Below the pieces are notes generated by a model. It made no database searches. It was given only the letters and a program-made list of their open reading frames with translations, and was not told the DNA's origin. This document shows, piece by piece, positions 37,842 through 45,646 of a stretch of 64,000 nucleotides of DNA (its first letter is position 1; each line of letters opens with the position of its first letter). A program made the translations under genes and the position numbers. Origin of the DNA: PALSA-926 sp964476835 (GTDB lineage: Bacteria; Pseudomonadota; Alphaproteobacteria; Micavibrionales; UBA2020); assembly GCA_964476835.1 (NCBI GenBank), contig CAYZCE010000008.1, positions 1 through 64,000 of the forward strand, given 5' to 3'.

Positions 37842-38609
37842 ATGACCGCGAAGAACGGCAAGAAAAAGAAGAAGCCCGCGCCGCGCAAGAAGCCGTCCGC
37901 GCCCGCGAAGGATGACGGCAAGAAGAAGCCGAAGGCCGCATCGCCCTCCTTCAACAAGAAGGCCAAGACCCCCAAGCCGGGGCCGTCGCCGGAAGACATC
38001 AGCGACCTCATGTCCTCGGTCGTCGCCGGCGTCAAGGATGAGGTTGTCGCCTTCGTCAAGAAATTCCCCGGTTTCGTCGATGTCAAGAGCGACGCTGACG
38101 AAACCACGGCGCTTTACAACGCCGCCTTCTGGGGCCAGGAAGAGATCGTGGCCGTCCTGCTGAAGGCGGGCGCCAAGCCCGACCTGCCCTGCACCAGCGG
38201 CGCCACGCCGACACTGCGCGCGGCCGAGCGCGGGCATGAGGCGTCGCTTGAGCTGCTGCTCCGCGCCGGCGCCAATCCAAACCTGCAGGATGAAGACGGC
38301 GATACGGCGCTGTCGGCCGCGGCATACAGGAACGAACCGTCGTGCGCGCGCATGCTGATCGACTACAATGCCGACGTCACCATCGCCAATAACGACGGCA
38401 ATACCGCGCTCGACATCGCGCGCGAGTACGAGCGCGATGCATTCACCGAACTTTTCGAGGCTGCCGCCGCCCGTCAGCAGGAAGCCCGCGCCAAGGCCGA
38501 AGAGCAGCGCAAGACCGACGCCAGCGCGAGCGCCATCGACCGCCTGAAGACCAACGCGCCCGCACCGCGCAGCGTGTTCGGCAAGAAGAACAAGCCGCCC
38601 AAGCCATGA
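37842..38609 (+). CDS. Ankyrin-repeat protein 2, with basic disordered N-terminus
   Basis: A 255-residue protein. The first 45 residues are Lys/Pro/Ala-rich (KKKKKPAPRKKPSAPAK and similar), resembling histone-H1-like tails and likely disordered. Residues about 85-205 hold three or four ankyrin repeats (ETTALYNAAFWGQEEIVAVL, GDTALSAAAYRNEPSCARML, GNTALDIAREYERDAFTELF). A charged helix follows, and it ends SVFGKKNKPPKP. There are 136 bases of AT-rich sequence upstream, enough for its own promoter, and the stop overlaps the start of ankyrin gene 3 by 4 bases (ATGA). The basic tail could bind nucleic acid or membrane; function unknown. Confidence 0.85.
   Translation: MTAKNGKKKKKPAPRKKPSAPAKDDGKKKPKAASPSFNKKAKTPKPGPSPEDISDLMSSVVAGVKDEVVAFVKKFPGFVDVKSDADETTALYNAAFWGQEEIVAVLLKAGAKPDLPCTSGATPTLRAAERGHEASLELLLRAGANPNLQDEDGDTALSAAAYRNEPSCARMLIDYNADVTIANNDGNTALDIAREYERDAFTELFEAAAARQQEARAKAEEQRKTDASASAIDRLKTNAPAPRSVFGKKNKPPKP
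38569..38604 (+). repeat. 36-bp direct repeat, copy 1 (end of ankyrin gene 2)
   Basis: The 36 bases here are identical to 39240-39275. In both genes they are in frame and encode the final SVFGKKNKPPK tail, 671 bases apart. Confidence 0.95.
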
Positions 38610-39280
38610 ACCTTTCCCCCCTCGCGCAACAGCAGCCGGAAGAGACCGACATCAGCCTCTTCATGACCGCCGTCATCGATGGCGACGCGGTGCGCATCAA
38701 GGGTTTCCTCGAGCGTTTCTTCGGCCTCGCCAATACGGCGAATCCCGAGAACGGCATCACGGCCCTGTGCTATGCCGCCGGCGACGGGCGCGACGACATC
38801 GTGGAAATCCTGCTGGAAGCGGGGGCCGATGTCGACCTGCCGTCGTTCGGCGTGCTCGCGGGTGATACGCCGTGGGCGGACGGCGCCACGCCGCTCATGA
38901 AGGCGGTGGAATTCGGCCGCGTGAGCACGGCGATCCTGCTGTTCGGCGCCGGCGCGAAGGTCGACCGCCAGAGCCGCAGCGGCTACACCGCGCTGATGGT
39001 GTCGGTCGAGCGTTTCAATCCCGAGATGAGCGCCCTTGTGCTCTCCTACAAGCCCAACACGGCGTTGACCAACAATAAGGGCCATTCCGCGCTTGATCTT
39101 GCGCGCATTGCGGCGGAAGCCCGCCTCCAATTCGCGGCGCAGCTCGGCGGCGATATCGGGCGCGTGGAAAAAGAGCGCGCCGCCGAAGGGGTCAGCGATA
39201 TCTCCCTCGGCAAGCTGCGGGTAAAATCCATCAAGCCGGGCAGCGTGTTCGGCAAGAAGAACAAGCCGCCCAAGCTGTAA
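38606..39280 (+). CDS. Ankyrin-repeat protein 3
   Basis: A 224-residue cytosolic protein with ankyrin repeats spread over about residues 20-165 (GITALCYAAGDGRDDIVEIL, GATPLMKAVEFGRVSTAILL, GYTALMVSVERFNPEMSALV, GHSALDLARIAAEARL). It ends SVFGKKNKPPKL, almost the same as ankyrin protein 2. Translationally coupled to that gene by an ATGA overlap. The two presumably work together, or act on the same partner through the shared tail. kdsD follows after 18 bases with its own ribosome binding site. Confidence 0.87.
   Translation: MNLSPLAQQQPEETDISLFMTAVIDGDAVRIKGFLERFFGLANTANPENGITALCYAAGDGRDDIVEILLEAGADVDLPSFGVLAGDTPWADGATPLMKAVEFGRVSTAILLFGAGAKVDRQSRSGYTALMVSVERFNPEMSALVLSYKPNTALTNNKGHSALDLARIAAEARLQFAAQLGGDIGRVEKERAAEGVSDISLGKLRVKSIKPGSVFGKKNKPPKL
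39240..39275 (+). repeat. 36-bp direct repeat, copy 2 (end of ankyrin gene 3)
   Basis: Perfect match of 36 bases to 38569-38604. Flanking coding sequence of the two ankyrin genes is not similar at this level. Confidence 0.95.
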
Positions 39281-39298
39281 TATCCAAGGAAGGAACAT

Positions 39299-40318
39299 AT
39301 GACTATGACCATTTCCAAGCTCCCGCAAAAACCGGCTTCCGCGACGGCCAATGCCGACCTCGCCATCGCCACGCGCGTGCTGCAGACCGAGGCGGCGGCG
39401 CTGCTGAAGCTGTCGCAGTTCATCGACAACAGCTTCCTGCAGGCGGTCGAGATGATCGAGGCCGCCGAAGGCCGCGTCATCGTCACCGGCATGGGCAAGA
39501 GCGGCCATATCGCGCGCAAGATGGCCTCGACCTTCGCGTCCACCGGCACGCCCGCCTTCTTCGTGCACCCGGCCGAGACCAGCCACGGCGACCTCGGCAT
39601 GATCGTGCGCGGCGACATCGTGCTGGCGATCTCCAACTCGGGCGAAGCCAAGGAGCTCAACGACCTCATCGAATACACGCGCCGTTCCGCCATCCCGCTG
39701 ATCGGCGTCACCAGCCGCGCGCAATCGACGCTGGCCACCCGCGCTGACATCACGCTGCTGCTGCCCGATTGCCCGGAAGCCTGCCCGAACGGCCTTGCGC
39801 CGACCACCTCGACCACGCTGGCATTGGCGCTGGGCGATGCGCTGGCGGTCACGCTGCTCGAGAAGAAGGGCTTCACGGCCAAGGATTTCAAGGTCTATCA
39901 CCCGGGCGGCAAGCTCGGCCAGCAACTGACCAAGGTGGCCGAGATCATGCACGGCGGCCAGAACCTGCCGGTGGCGCCTGAAACGATTTCCGTGTCGGAA
40001 GCGGTGCAGATCATCACCGACAAGGGTTTCGGCTGCGTATGCCTGACCGACGCGATGGGCCGCCTGACCGGCATCGTCACCGACGGCGACCTGCGCCGCA
40101 AGCTCTCCGACGACCTGCTGCGCAAGTCCGCGCATGAAGTCATGACGCGCGACCCGCGCGCCGTGTCGCCGGACACGCTCGTGGCCGAAGCGATGGCGAT
40201 CATGAACGATATCAAGGGGTCGTTCCGCAAGATCACCGTGCTGCCGGTCAAGGACGCGGACGGCAAGCCCGTCGGCCTTCTGCACATCCACGACTGCCTG
40301 CGCGCCGGCTTCGCCTGA
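39299..40318 (+). CDS. kdsD: Arabinose-5-phosphate isomerase
   Basis: A 339-residue enzyme that isomerises ribulose 5-phosphate to arabinose 5-phosphate, the first step to Kdo for lipopolysaccharide. The SIS domain (about 40-175) has RVIVTGMGKSGHIARKMAST, FFVHPAETSHGDLGMI and SNSGEAKEL; two CBS domains cover about 210-330 (ISVSEAVQIITDKGFGCVCL, KITVLPVKDADGKPVGLLHI). The ATG at 39299 follows AAGGAAGGA. First gene of the conserved Kdo/LPS transport row kdsD-lptC-lptA-lptB. Confidence 0.97.
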   Translation: MTMTISKLPQKPASATANADLAIATRVLQTEAAALLKLSQFIDNSFLQAVEMIEAAEGRVIVTGMGKSGHIARKMASTFASTGTPAFFVHPAETSHGDLGMIVRGDIVLAISNSGEAKELNDLIEYTRRSAIPLIGVTSRAQSTLATRADITLLLPDCPEACPNGLAPTTSTTLALALGDALAVTLLEKKGFTAKDFKVYHPGGKLGQQLTKVAEIMHGGQNLPVAPETISVSEAVQIITDKGFGCVCLTDAMGRLTGIVTDGDLRRKLSDDLLRKSAHEVMTRDPRAVSPDTLVAEAMAIMNDIKGSFRKITVLPVKDADGKPVGLLHIHDCLRAGFA

Positions 40319-40329
40319 TCGGCCGTACG

Positions 40330-40968
40330 ATGACCGATCACCGCCGTTTTGACGCCTATGTGCCGCGCCGGTTAAGCGCGTTCGGGCGCGGCTATTCGGT
40401 TTTCGTCCGCGTGCTGAAATACGTGCTGCCGCTGGTGGCGCTGGTCATCATAGGCATCCTGTTTGCGCGGCTTTCCGGCGAGCATGCGCAGAACGCTTCG
40501 ACAATGGCGCAAGGCGAAAAGACCACGCCCGGCCAGATCGAGCTGGTCGGCGCGAAGTACGAAGGCGTCGACGACCAAGGCCACCCTTATACGGTCACCG
40601 CCGACCGCGCCGTGCGCGACATGAGCAATGCCGAGAGCATGCGCTTCGAGAACCCGGTCGCCGACATCACGCTCACCGACGGCACGTGGCTGGCGGTCAA
40701 GAGCCGCTCCGGCTTTTTCGACCGCACCAATGAGACGCTGCAGCTCGACGGCGGCGTCACGGTCTTTCATGACGGCGGCTATGAAATGACGCTCGAGGAC
40801 ATTAACATCAATTTGCGCGACCGCACGGCATCGAGCGAAAAGCCGGTCTCCGCGCAAGGCCCGCTCGGCACGATCGCCGCACAGAACATGACGGTGAGCG
40901 ACCAGGGCTTTCTGATCACGTTCGGCGGCCCGGCGGTAATGAAGATTTTCGTGAAGGCGAGGGGATGA
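40330..40968 (+). CDS. lptC: LPS export protein LptC
   Basis: A 212-residue bitopic inner-membrane protein of the Lpt bridge. A basic N-terminus (RRLSAFGRGYSVFVRVLK) precedes one membrane segment (YVLPLVALVIIGILFARL, about 35-52), then a periplasmic beta-jellyroll with the LptC pattern (ITLTDGTWLAVKSRSGFFDR, QLDGGVTVFHDGGYEM). It receives LPS from LptBFG and passes it to LptA. Its stop overlaps the start of lptA by 4 bases. Confidence 0.94.
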   Translation: MTDHRRFDAYVPRRLSAFGRGYSVFVRVLKYVLPLVALVIIGILFARLSGEHAQNASTMAQGEKTTPGQIELVGAKYEGVDDQGHPYTVTADRAVRDMSNAESMRFENPVADITLTDGTWLAVKSRSGFFDRTNETLQLDGGVTVFHDGGYEMTLEDININLRDRTASSEKPVSAQGPLGTIAAQNMTVSDQGFLITFGGPAVMKIFVKARG

Positions 40969-41738
40969 TGAAGAAGTTTTTGGCGATCGCGCTCATGTTC
41001 GTATGTACGTCCGCTTTTGCGGCCGAACAGGCGCCGGTCGAGATATCCGCCGACAAGTCGCTCGAGTGGAACCGCCGCGACAAGACCTATACCGCGCGCG
41101 GCAACGTCGCTGCCAAGCAGGGCGAAGCTGTCGTCAAAAGCGACCTGCTCGTCGCGCGCTACAACGACGCCAACGGCGGCACAGACATTTCCACCCTGAC
41201 GGCTACCGGCCATGTGACGGTGCAGTCGCCGCCCTATACGGCCTACGGCGACCGTGCCGTCTACGACGTGCCCACCGGCAATGCGACCCTGACGGGCAAT
41301 AACCTGAAGGCCGTCAGCACGGAAGACACGCTGACCGCGCGCGACAAGATCGAGTTCGTCGGCAAGGAAGACCGCCTGAATGCTGTCGGCGGCGCCACGG
41401 TGACGCATGGCACTTACGTGGTGACGGCGGACACGATGAGCGCCTGGTTCATCGCCGACGCCACCGGGAAGAAAACCGCGAAGAAGGTGACGGCGAACGG
41501 CCAGGTGACGATCAAGACCGCCAACGAGACGGTGGTTGGCGATGAAGGCGTCTATGATTTGACGACCGGAAAAGCCGTATTGACGGGCAAAGTCAAGGCG
41601 CATCAGGGCGACAGCTGGCTGGAAGGCACGCGCGCCGATGTTGACATGAAGACCGGAATAAGCCAACTTTCAGGAGGCGGCAATGCCGATACCGGCGGCC
41701 GCGTGAAGGGTGTCTTTTATCCCAAGAGCAAGCAGTAA
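40965..41738 (+). CDS. lptA: LPS transport periplasmic protein LptA
   Basis: A 257-residue periplasmic OstA-family protein that bridges LptC and LptD. The signal peptide is KKFLAIALMFVCTSAFA, cleaved before AEQAPVEISADKSLEW. Repeated jellyroll strands follow (KTYTARGNVAAKQGEAVVKS, TLTATGHVTVQSPPYTAYGD, AVLTGKVKAHQGDSWLEGTR). It is longer than E. coli LptA (185), as seen in many alphaproteobacteria. The stop TAA overlaps the lptB ATG by one base. Confidence 0.95.
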   Translation: MMKKFLAIALMFVCTSAFAAEQAPVEISADKSLEWNRRDKTYTARGNVAAKQGEAVVKSDLLVARYNDANGGTDISTLTATGHVTVQSPPYTAYGDRAVYDVPTGNATLTGNNLKAVSTEDTLTARDKIEFVGKEDRLNAVGGATVTHGTYVVTADTMSAWFIADATGKKTAKKVTANGQVTIKTANETVVGDEGVYDLTTGKAVLTGKVKAHQGDSWLEGTRADVDMKTGISQLSGGGNADTGGRVKGVFYPKSKQ

Positions 41739-42508
41739 TGACGACTGAGAAAAAACCGATGGAACCGCACCTCGTCTCCTCCAACCCGCAAGGGCTGGTG
41801 GTCGACCACCTGATGAAGCGCTACAAGCGCCGTCCGGTGCTGCGCGACGTGTCGCTGAACGTCAAGCGCGGCGAAGCGGTCGGCCTGCTCGGCCCCAACG
41901 GCGCGGGCAAGACGACGTGCTTTTATATCGTGACTGGCCTCATCGAGGCGGACAGCGGCACGATCTCGCTCGACGGCCGCGACATCACGCGCCTGCCGAT
42001 GTACCGCCGCGCGCGCATGGGCATCAGCTACTTGCCGCAGGAATCCTCGATCTTCCGCGGCCTCAACGTCGAAGACAACATCCGCGCCGTGCTGCAGGTG
42101 GTCGAGGAAGACCCGCAGCGCCGCGAGCACATGCTGGAAGAGCTGCTGGCCGAATTCTCGATCAGCCACCTGCGCCAGACGCCGTCGGTGGCGTTGTCGG
42201 GCGGCGAGCGCCGCCGCGTGGAAATCGCGCGCGCGCTGGCGACGCATCCGCACTTCATCCTGCTCGACGAGCCGCTGGCCGGCATCGATCCGATCGCGGT
42301 CGCCGACATCCGCGACCTCGTCAAGCATCTCAAGACGCGCAACATCGGCGTGCTCATCACCGACCACAACGTGCGCGATACGCTCGACATCGTCGACCGC
42401 GCCTATATCCTGCACGGCGGCCAGGTGCTGATGGAAGGCAAGCCGGCGGATATCGTCTCGCACAAGGACGTGCGCCGCGTCTATCTCGGCGAGAAGTTCA
42501 GTCTGTAA
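41738..42508 (+). CDS. lptB: LPS export ABC transporter ATPase LptB
   Basis: A 256-residue ABC ATPase driving LPS extraction with LptF/LptG (not in this window). Walker A GLLGPNGAGKTTCFY, Q-loop region SYLPQESSIFRGLNVEDN, signature LSGGERRRVEIARAL, Walker B HFILLDEPLAGIDP and the LITDHNVRDTL switch are intact. It ends the kdsD row and is convergent with the MotE-like gene, 6 bases apart. The rpoN-hpf genes that often follow it are elsewhere in the window (9.0-11.2 kb). Confidence 0.97.
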   Translation: MTTEKKPMEPHLVSSNPQGLVVDHLMKRYKRRPVLRDVSLNVKRGEAVGLLGPNGAGKTTCFYIVTGLIEADSGTISLDGRDITRLPMYRRARMGISYLPQESSIFRGLNVEDNIRAVLQVVEEDPQRREHMLEELLAEFSISHLRQTPSVALSGGERRRVEIARALATHPHFILLDEPLAGIDPIAVADIRDLVKHLKTRNIGVLITDHNVRDTLDIVDRAYILHGGQVLMEGKPADIVSHKDVRRVYLGEKFSL

Positions 42509-42514
42509 TCGTTA

Positions 42515-43237
42515 TTATTGCGCGGGCGCTGCGACAGGCGCTTTCGCGGCCGCCGGTTTTGTGGGCAGCTGCTGCTGTTCGGACATCTTGACCGTGATCT
42601 GGCGGGCCTTGTCGGGGTCCATCTGCGCGATGATGGGGGAGCTCTTGCGTTCGCTCATCTTGCCGAGCACCTGCATCAGGACGTCCATGTCGAGCGTGTC
42701 GAAGATGCGCGCGGCTTCCTTCGGCTTCATGCCTTCATAAATCTTCACGAGGCTGTCGATATGCGCGTTTTCGGCAGCCTGCTGCTTGGCGAGCAGGCCT
42801 TCGAGGTCGCCCTTGAGCTTGTTCAGCTCCGCGATCTTGCGGTCGACTTCGCCTTCGGCGGCTTTCATCAACGCTTCGCGCTTGGCGATGCCCTGTTCGC
42901 GCGCGTCGAGGTTGTCGCGGCGCTTGGCGAGGGATTGCAGCACGTCGATCTCGGCGGCGCTATAGGCGCGCTCGCCATTGGTGGGCGGCGGCGGGATGCT
43001 GGCGTCGGCAGGCGCGGGCGCAGGCTTGGTCGCGGCATCCGGCGCAACATCGGGTGCAGGCGCTGCCGCAGCGGCAGGTTTCGCATTCGGGTCGGCGAGC
43101 GTGCTTTGCAGGCCCGTGGCAGGCGCGGCGCTTTCGGCAGCGGAAGGCGTGATGACGGCGGAAACGTCGAGCAGGCGCAAGCCCGCCTCGAGCACGGCGA
43201 CGACCATCAATATCGTGAAGATGTTGAAACGCTTCAT
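42515..43237 (-). CDS. MotE-family flagellar protein
   Basis: A 240-residue protein. A short N-terminal membrane anchor (IFTILMVVAVLEAGLRLLDV) is followed by an Ala/Pro-rich linker, a coiled coil (about 95-150, LAKRRDNLDAREQGIAKREA, GEVDRKIAELNKLKGDLEGL) and a MgtE-N-like domain (IYEGMKPKEAARIFDTLDMD, VLMQVLGKMSERKSSPII). This is the layout of MotE, the chaperone that folds the periplasmic motor protein MotC in Rhizobiales. Last gene of the fliL-fliM-DUF6468-motE row; its start overlaps the preceding stop by 4 bases. Confidence 0.85.
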   Translation of the reverse strand: MKRFNIFTILMVVAVLEAGLRLLDVSAVITPSAAESAAPATGLQSTLADPNAKPAAAAAPAPDVAPDAATKPAPAPADASIPPPPTNGERAYSAAEIDVLQSLAKRRDNLDAREQGIAKREALMKAAEGEVDRKIAELNKLKGDLEGLLAKQQAAENAHIDSLVKIYEGMKPKEAARIFDTLDMDVLMQVLGKMSERKSSPIIAQMDPDKARQITVKMSEQQQLPTKPAAAKAPVAAPAQ

Positions 43238-43680
43238 GACTGTGTCTTCGCTTTCATCGCCTCAAGCAATTCCTTCTCGGCGCGGCTGCGCGGCTGCAGG
43301 GCGTCGGGCAGCGGGTCGACGGCGCTTTCGGTCGTGGCCGCCACATGCGCGCGGCGGCCGGATTCGGCCAGCGCCTGCAGGCGGTTGGCGAGGTTGTCGC
43401 CGGCCTGGATCATGATTTCGAGCTCCTCGGCCATGGCGCGGGCGCGGTTGTTCTTTTCCTGCAGCTGTTCGCCGCTTTGCAGCGCGGCTTCGCGGATGTT
43501 CTTGAGCGTGCCGTCGGCGCGCGCGATGGCGACGTTGAGCGCGGAGATCAGCGTCTCGAAAGCCTTGCGGTCGGCCTGCATCTGGTTGAACTGGCGCGAC
43601 AGGCGCATGCACTGGAAGATCGTGTAGACCAGCGTGCCGAGGATGGCGACGTCGAAGACGAGGTTGAAAATCTGCATCAT
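43234..43680 (-). CDS. DUF6468-type small membrane protein in the flagellar row
   Basis: A 148-residue protein with an N-terminal membrane segment (FNLVFDVAILGTLVYTIFQC) and a long cytoplasmic or periplasmic coiled-coil domain (MQADRKAFETLISALNVAIA, SGEQLQEKNNRARAMAEELE). It matches my recollection of the uncharacterised DUF6468 family that lies between fliM and motE-like genes in Rhodospirillales; that assignment is from memory, not a search. Three bases separate it from the fliM stop, and its stop overlaps the start of the MotE-like gene. A role in motor assembly or control is inference from position. Confidence 0.75.
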   Translation of the reverse strand: MMQIFNLVFDVAILGTLVYTIFQCMRLSRQFNQMQADRKAFETLISALNVAIARADGTLKNIREAALQSGEQLQEKNNRARAMAEELEIMIQAGDNLANRLQALAESGRRAHVAATTESAVDPLPDALQPRSRAEKELLEAMKAKTQS

Positions 43681-43683
43681 GTC

Positions 43684-44709
43684 TTAAATGTCCTCAGGCG
43701 GCGGCGGTTCGATGTATTCCTCGATGCTGACGGCGACGAGGCCTTTTTTCTGCCCGATCTTGCCCATGAACATCGCGTTTTCGCCGACGCGCATCTCGAT
43801 CAGCTCGTCGGGGCGCGTGTTGAGCATGACGATGGAGCCAGGTTTCCAGTTGACCATTTCCTCGAGCGGCACGGTGGTCTCGCCGAGGATGGCGGAGAGC
43901 TGGATGTCGGTCTGGTACAATTCGCGCGTCAGGTGGACTTCCCAGATGCTGTCGCGGCCGAACTTTTCGCCCATGAACATCTGCAGCAGCAGTTCGCGGA
44001 TCGGCTCGAGCGTCGCGTAGGGCAGCATCACCTCGATGCGGCCGGAGCGGTCGCCCATGTCGATGCGCAGGCGCGCCAGCACGCCGGCGTTGTTACTTTG
44101 CGTGATGGTGGCGAAACGCGGGTTGGTCTCGATGCGGTCGAGATGGAAGCTGACGGGCGACAGCGGGTCGAAGGCCGACGACAGGTCGTTGAGGATCACG
44201 TGCACGAGGCGTTCGATCAGCTTGGTCTCGATCGTCGTGTAAGGACGGCCCTCGACGCGCAACGCGGCGGAACCACGGCGGCCGCCGAGCAGCACGTCGA
44301 CCAGCGCATAGATCAGCGCGCTGTCGACGACAAGCAGGCCGTAGTCGTCCCATTCCTCCGCCTTGAAGATGCTGAGCATCGCGGGCAGGGGGATCGAGTT
44401 GAGGTAGTCGCCGAAGCGCACGGAGGAAATGTGATCGAGCGAAATCTCGACGTTGTCGGAGGTGAGGTTGCGCAAGCTCGTCGACATCAGCCGCACGAGG
44501 CGATCGAAGACGATGTCGAGCATCGGCAGGCGTTCGTAGTTGACGAGCGCGCTGTTGATCAGCTCCATCAGGCCGGAGCGCGCGCTCTTGTTCGCGTCGC
44601 CGTCGAAGCCGAGCAGGCTGTCGATCTCGCTCTGGTCGAGGATGCGGCCTTCTTCGGCCGGGGCGGCGGCCTGTTCGGCTGCCGGATTTTCCTGCGCGTC
44701 CGCCGTCAT
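43684..44709 (-). CDS. fliM: Flagellar motor switch protein FliM
   Basis: A 341-residue switch component of the C-ring. The CheY-binding peptide near the N-terminus reads GRILDQSEIDSLLGF (residues about 21-35). The CheC-like middle domain has LISHTLRRLMSTSLRNLT-type sequence (RLVRLMSTSLRNLTSDNVEI), and the C-terminal SpoA domain has LSAILGETTVPLEEMVNWKP and GSIVMLNTRPDELIEMRVGE. Its start overlaps the fliL stop by 4 bases. Confidence 0.95.
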   Translation of the reverse strand: MTADAQENPAAEQAAAPAEEGRILDQSEIDSLLGFDGDANKSARSGLMELINSALVNYERLPMLDIVFDRLVRLMSTSLRNLTSDNVEISLDHISSVRFGDYLNSIPLPAMLSIFKAEEWDDYGLLVVDSALIYALVDVLLGGRRGSAALRVEGRPYTTIETKLIERLVHVILNDLSSAFDPLSPVSFHLDRIETNPRFATITQSNNAGVLARLRIDMGDRSGRIEVMLPYATLEPIRELLLQMFMGEKFGRDSIWEVHLTRELYQTDIQLSAILGETTVPLEEMVNWKPGSIVMLNTRPDELIEMRVGENAMFMGKIGQKKGLVAVSIEEYIEPPPPEDI

Positions 44710-45305
44710 TGCATCAATATCTCCTGGAACAGCACGTCGCGCACGCGCACGGTCGGCGCGGAGGCGCGTACGCGGTTGAGCAGCTCGATCTTGAGGCGGT
44801 AGATGCCCGAGGTGCCGCGCAGGTCGTCGACGCGCAGCTCGCGCAGGTACATCTGGAACTGGTCGACCACGCGGGGCAGCAGCTTTTCCATGTTCTTCTT
44901 GTCGAGTTCGGTGTCGAGCTCGATCTTCATCGAGATCTTCAGGAAGCGCGGCTGCTTCGACGGGCTGTTGAGGTTGACGATGATGTCGGGCACGTCGATG
45001 AAGCTGACCGGCTTGCCGTCGTCGGCCGCCGCGCGCTGCGTCTCGCAGGCCTCGAAGTTGGGGTCGCCTTCCTTGACGTTGTCGCAGGAGAGCGGCGCCT
45101 TGTCGTGATGCATGTAGAAATACCCGCCGCCGCCAAGCGCGATCAGCAAGACGATCGGCACCATCAGGAGGAGCAGCTTCTTGCGCGGGAACTTTCCGCC
45201 GGCGGCTTCGCCACCTTCGGCGGGAGCTGCACCTTCGGCAGGGGCCGCGCCTTCGGCGGCGGCGTCCTTCGCCTCGTCTTCTTTTTTCTTCTTATCGTCG
45301 GCCAT
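44706..45305 (-). CDS. fliL: Flagellar basal body-associated protein FliL
   Basis: A 199-residue bitopic protein. An unusually long cytoplasmic N-terminus (about 45 residues, acidic and Ala/Pro-rich with repeated EGAAPAEG) leads to the membrane segment KKLLLLMVPIVLLIALGGGG, then a periplasmic domain with the FliL pattern (VPDIIVNLNSPSKQPRFLKI, VVDQFQMYLRELRVDDLRGT, VLFQEILMQ at the end). FliL associates with stator units. The ATG at 45305 (MADDKKKK) is chosen; upstream codons have no family similarity. It heads the minus-strand flagellar row. Confidence 0.93.
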   Translation of the reverse strand: MADDKKKKEDEAKDAAAEGAAPAEGAAPAEGGEAAGGKFPRKKLLLLMVPIVLLIALGGGGYFYMHHDKAPLSCDNVKEGDPNFEACETQRAAADDGKPVSFIDVPDIIVNLNSPSKQPRFLKISMKIELDTELDKKNMEKLLPRVVDQFQMYLRELRVDDLRGTSGIYRLKIELLNRVRASAPTVRVRDVLFQEILMQ

Positions 45306-45646
45306 CTTACCCTGCTTATGGCAACAATGCGCGCGCACGTGAACGCCGCATCCAAACTCCTTATAAACCCTGCATATATCGTGCCATGCTTTGGCAGCGC
45401 TGTCATTGGATTTCTGGACGCCCGCGCGTGCTTGGCAAAATGTGCCCCGGCGATCTTCGCGCCTCTTTCTTGGTTTTGTCACCTTCTGTCAAACACGCCC
45501 AGAATACACAAATTATCCAATTGTTTTTATTGAAGAAAATAAGTTGGCACGTTTTCTGCATTGTTGTCTTGCGGGTAAACGGCGCGTGCAGTTTGTCGGC
45601 CTTAATGAACGGACGGCGCGCCAGATAGAACAGAGTGGGTGGCTCG
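45306..45646. promoter_or_regulatory. Divergent flagellar intergenic region (341 bp)
   Basis: No gene is supported here; the short reading frames seen are shadows. It separates fliL (minus) from flgF (plus). Its right half is AT-rich and holds the sigma-54-type promoter listed separately. I found no convincing promoter for fliL; one minus-strand look-alike has the wrong spacing. Confidence 0.7.
45544..45560 (+). promoter_or_regulatory. Sigma-54-type (-24/-12) promoter upstream of flgF
   Basis: TTGGCACG then four T then CTGCA. The -24 GG and -12 GC are 12 bases apart, as in the YTGGCACG-N4-TTGCW consensus, with one mismatch (C for the first T of the -12 element). Transcription would start near 45571, 76 bases before the flgF ATG. 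rpoN is encoded in this window. An enhancer-binding protein gene is not. Confidence 0.7.

Noticed and set aside
45434..45450. A possible minus-strand sigma-54 promoter for fliL
   Set aside because: The GG and GC elements are 10 bases apart rather than 12, so it would not function as a -24/-12 promoter.
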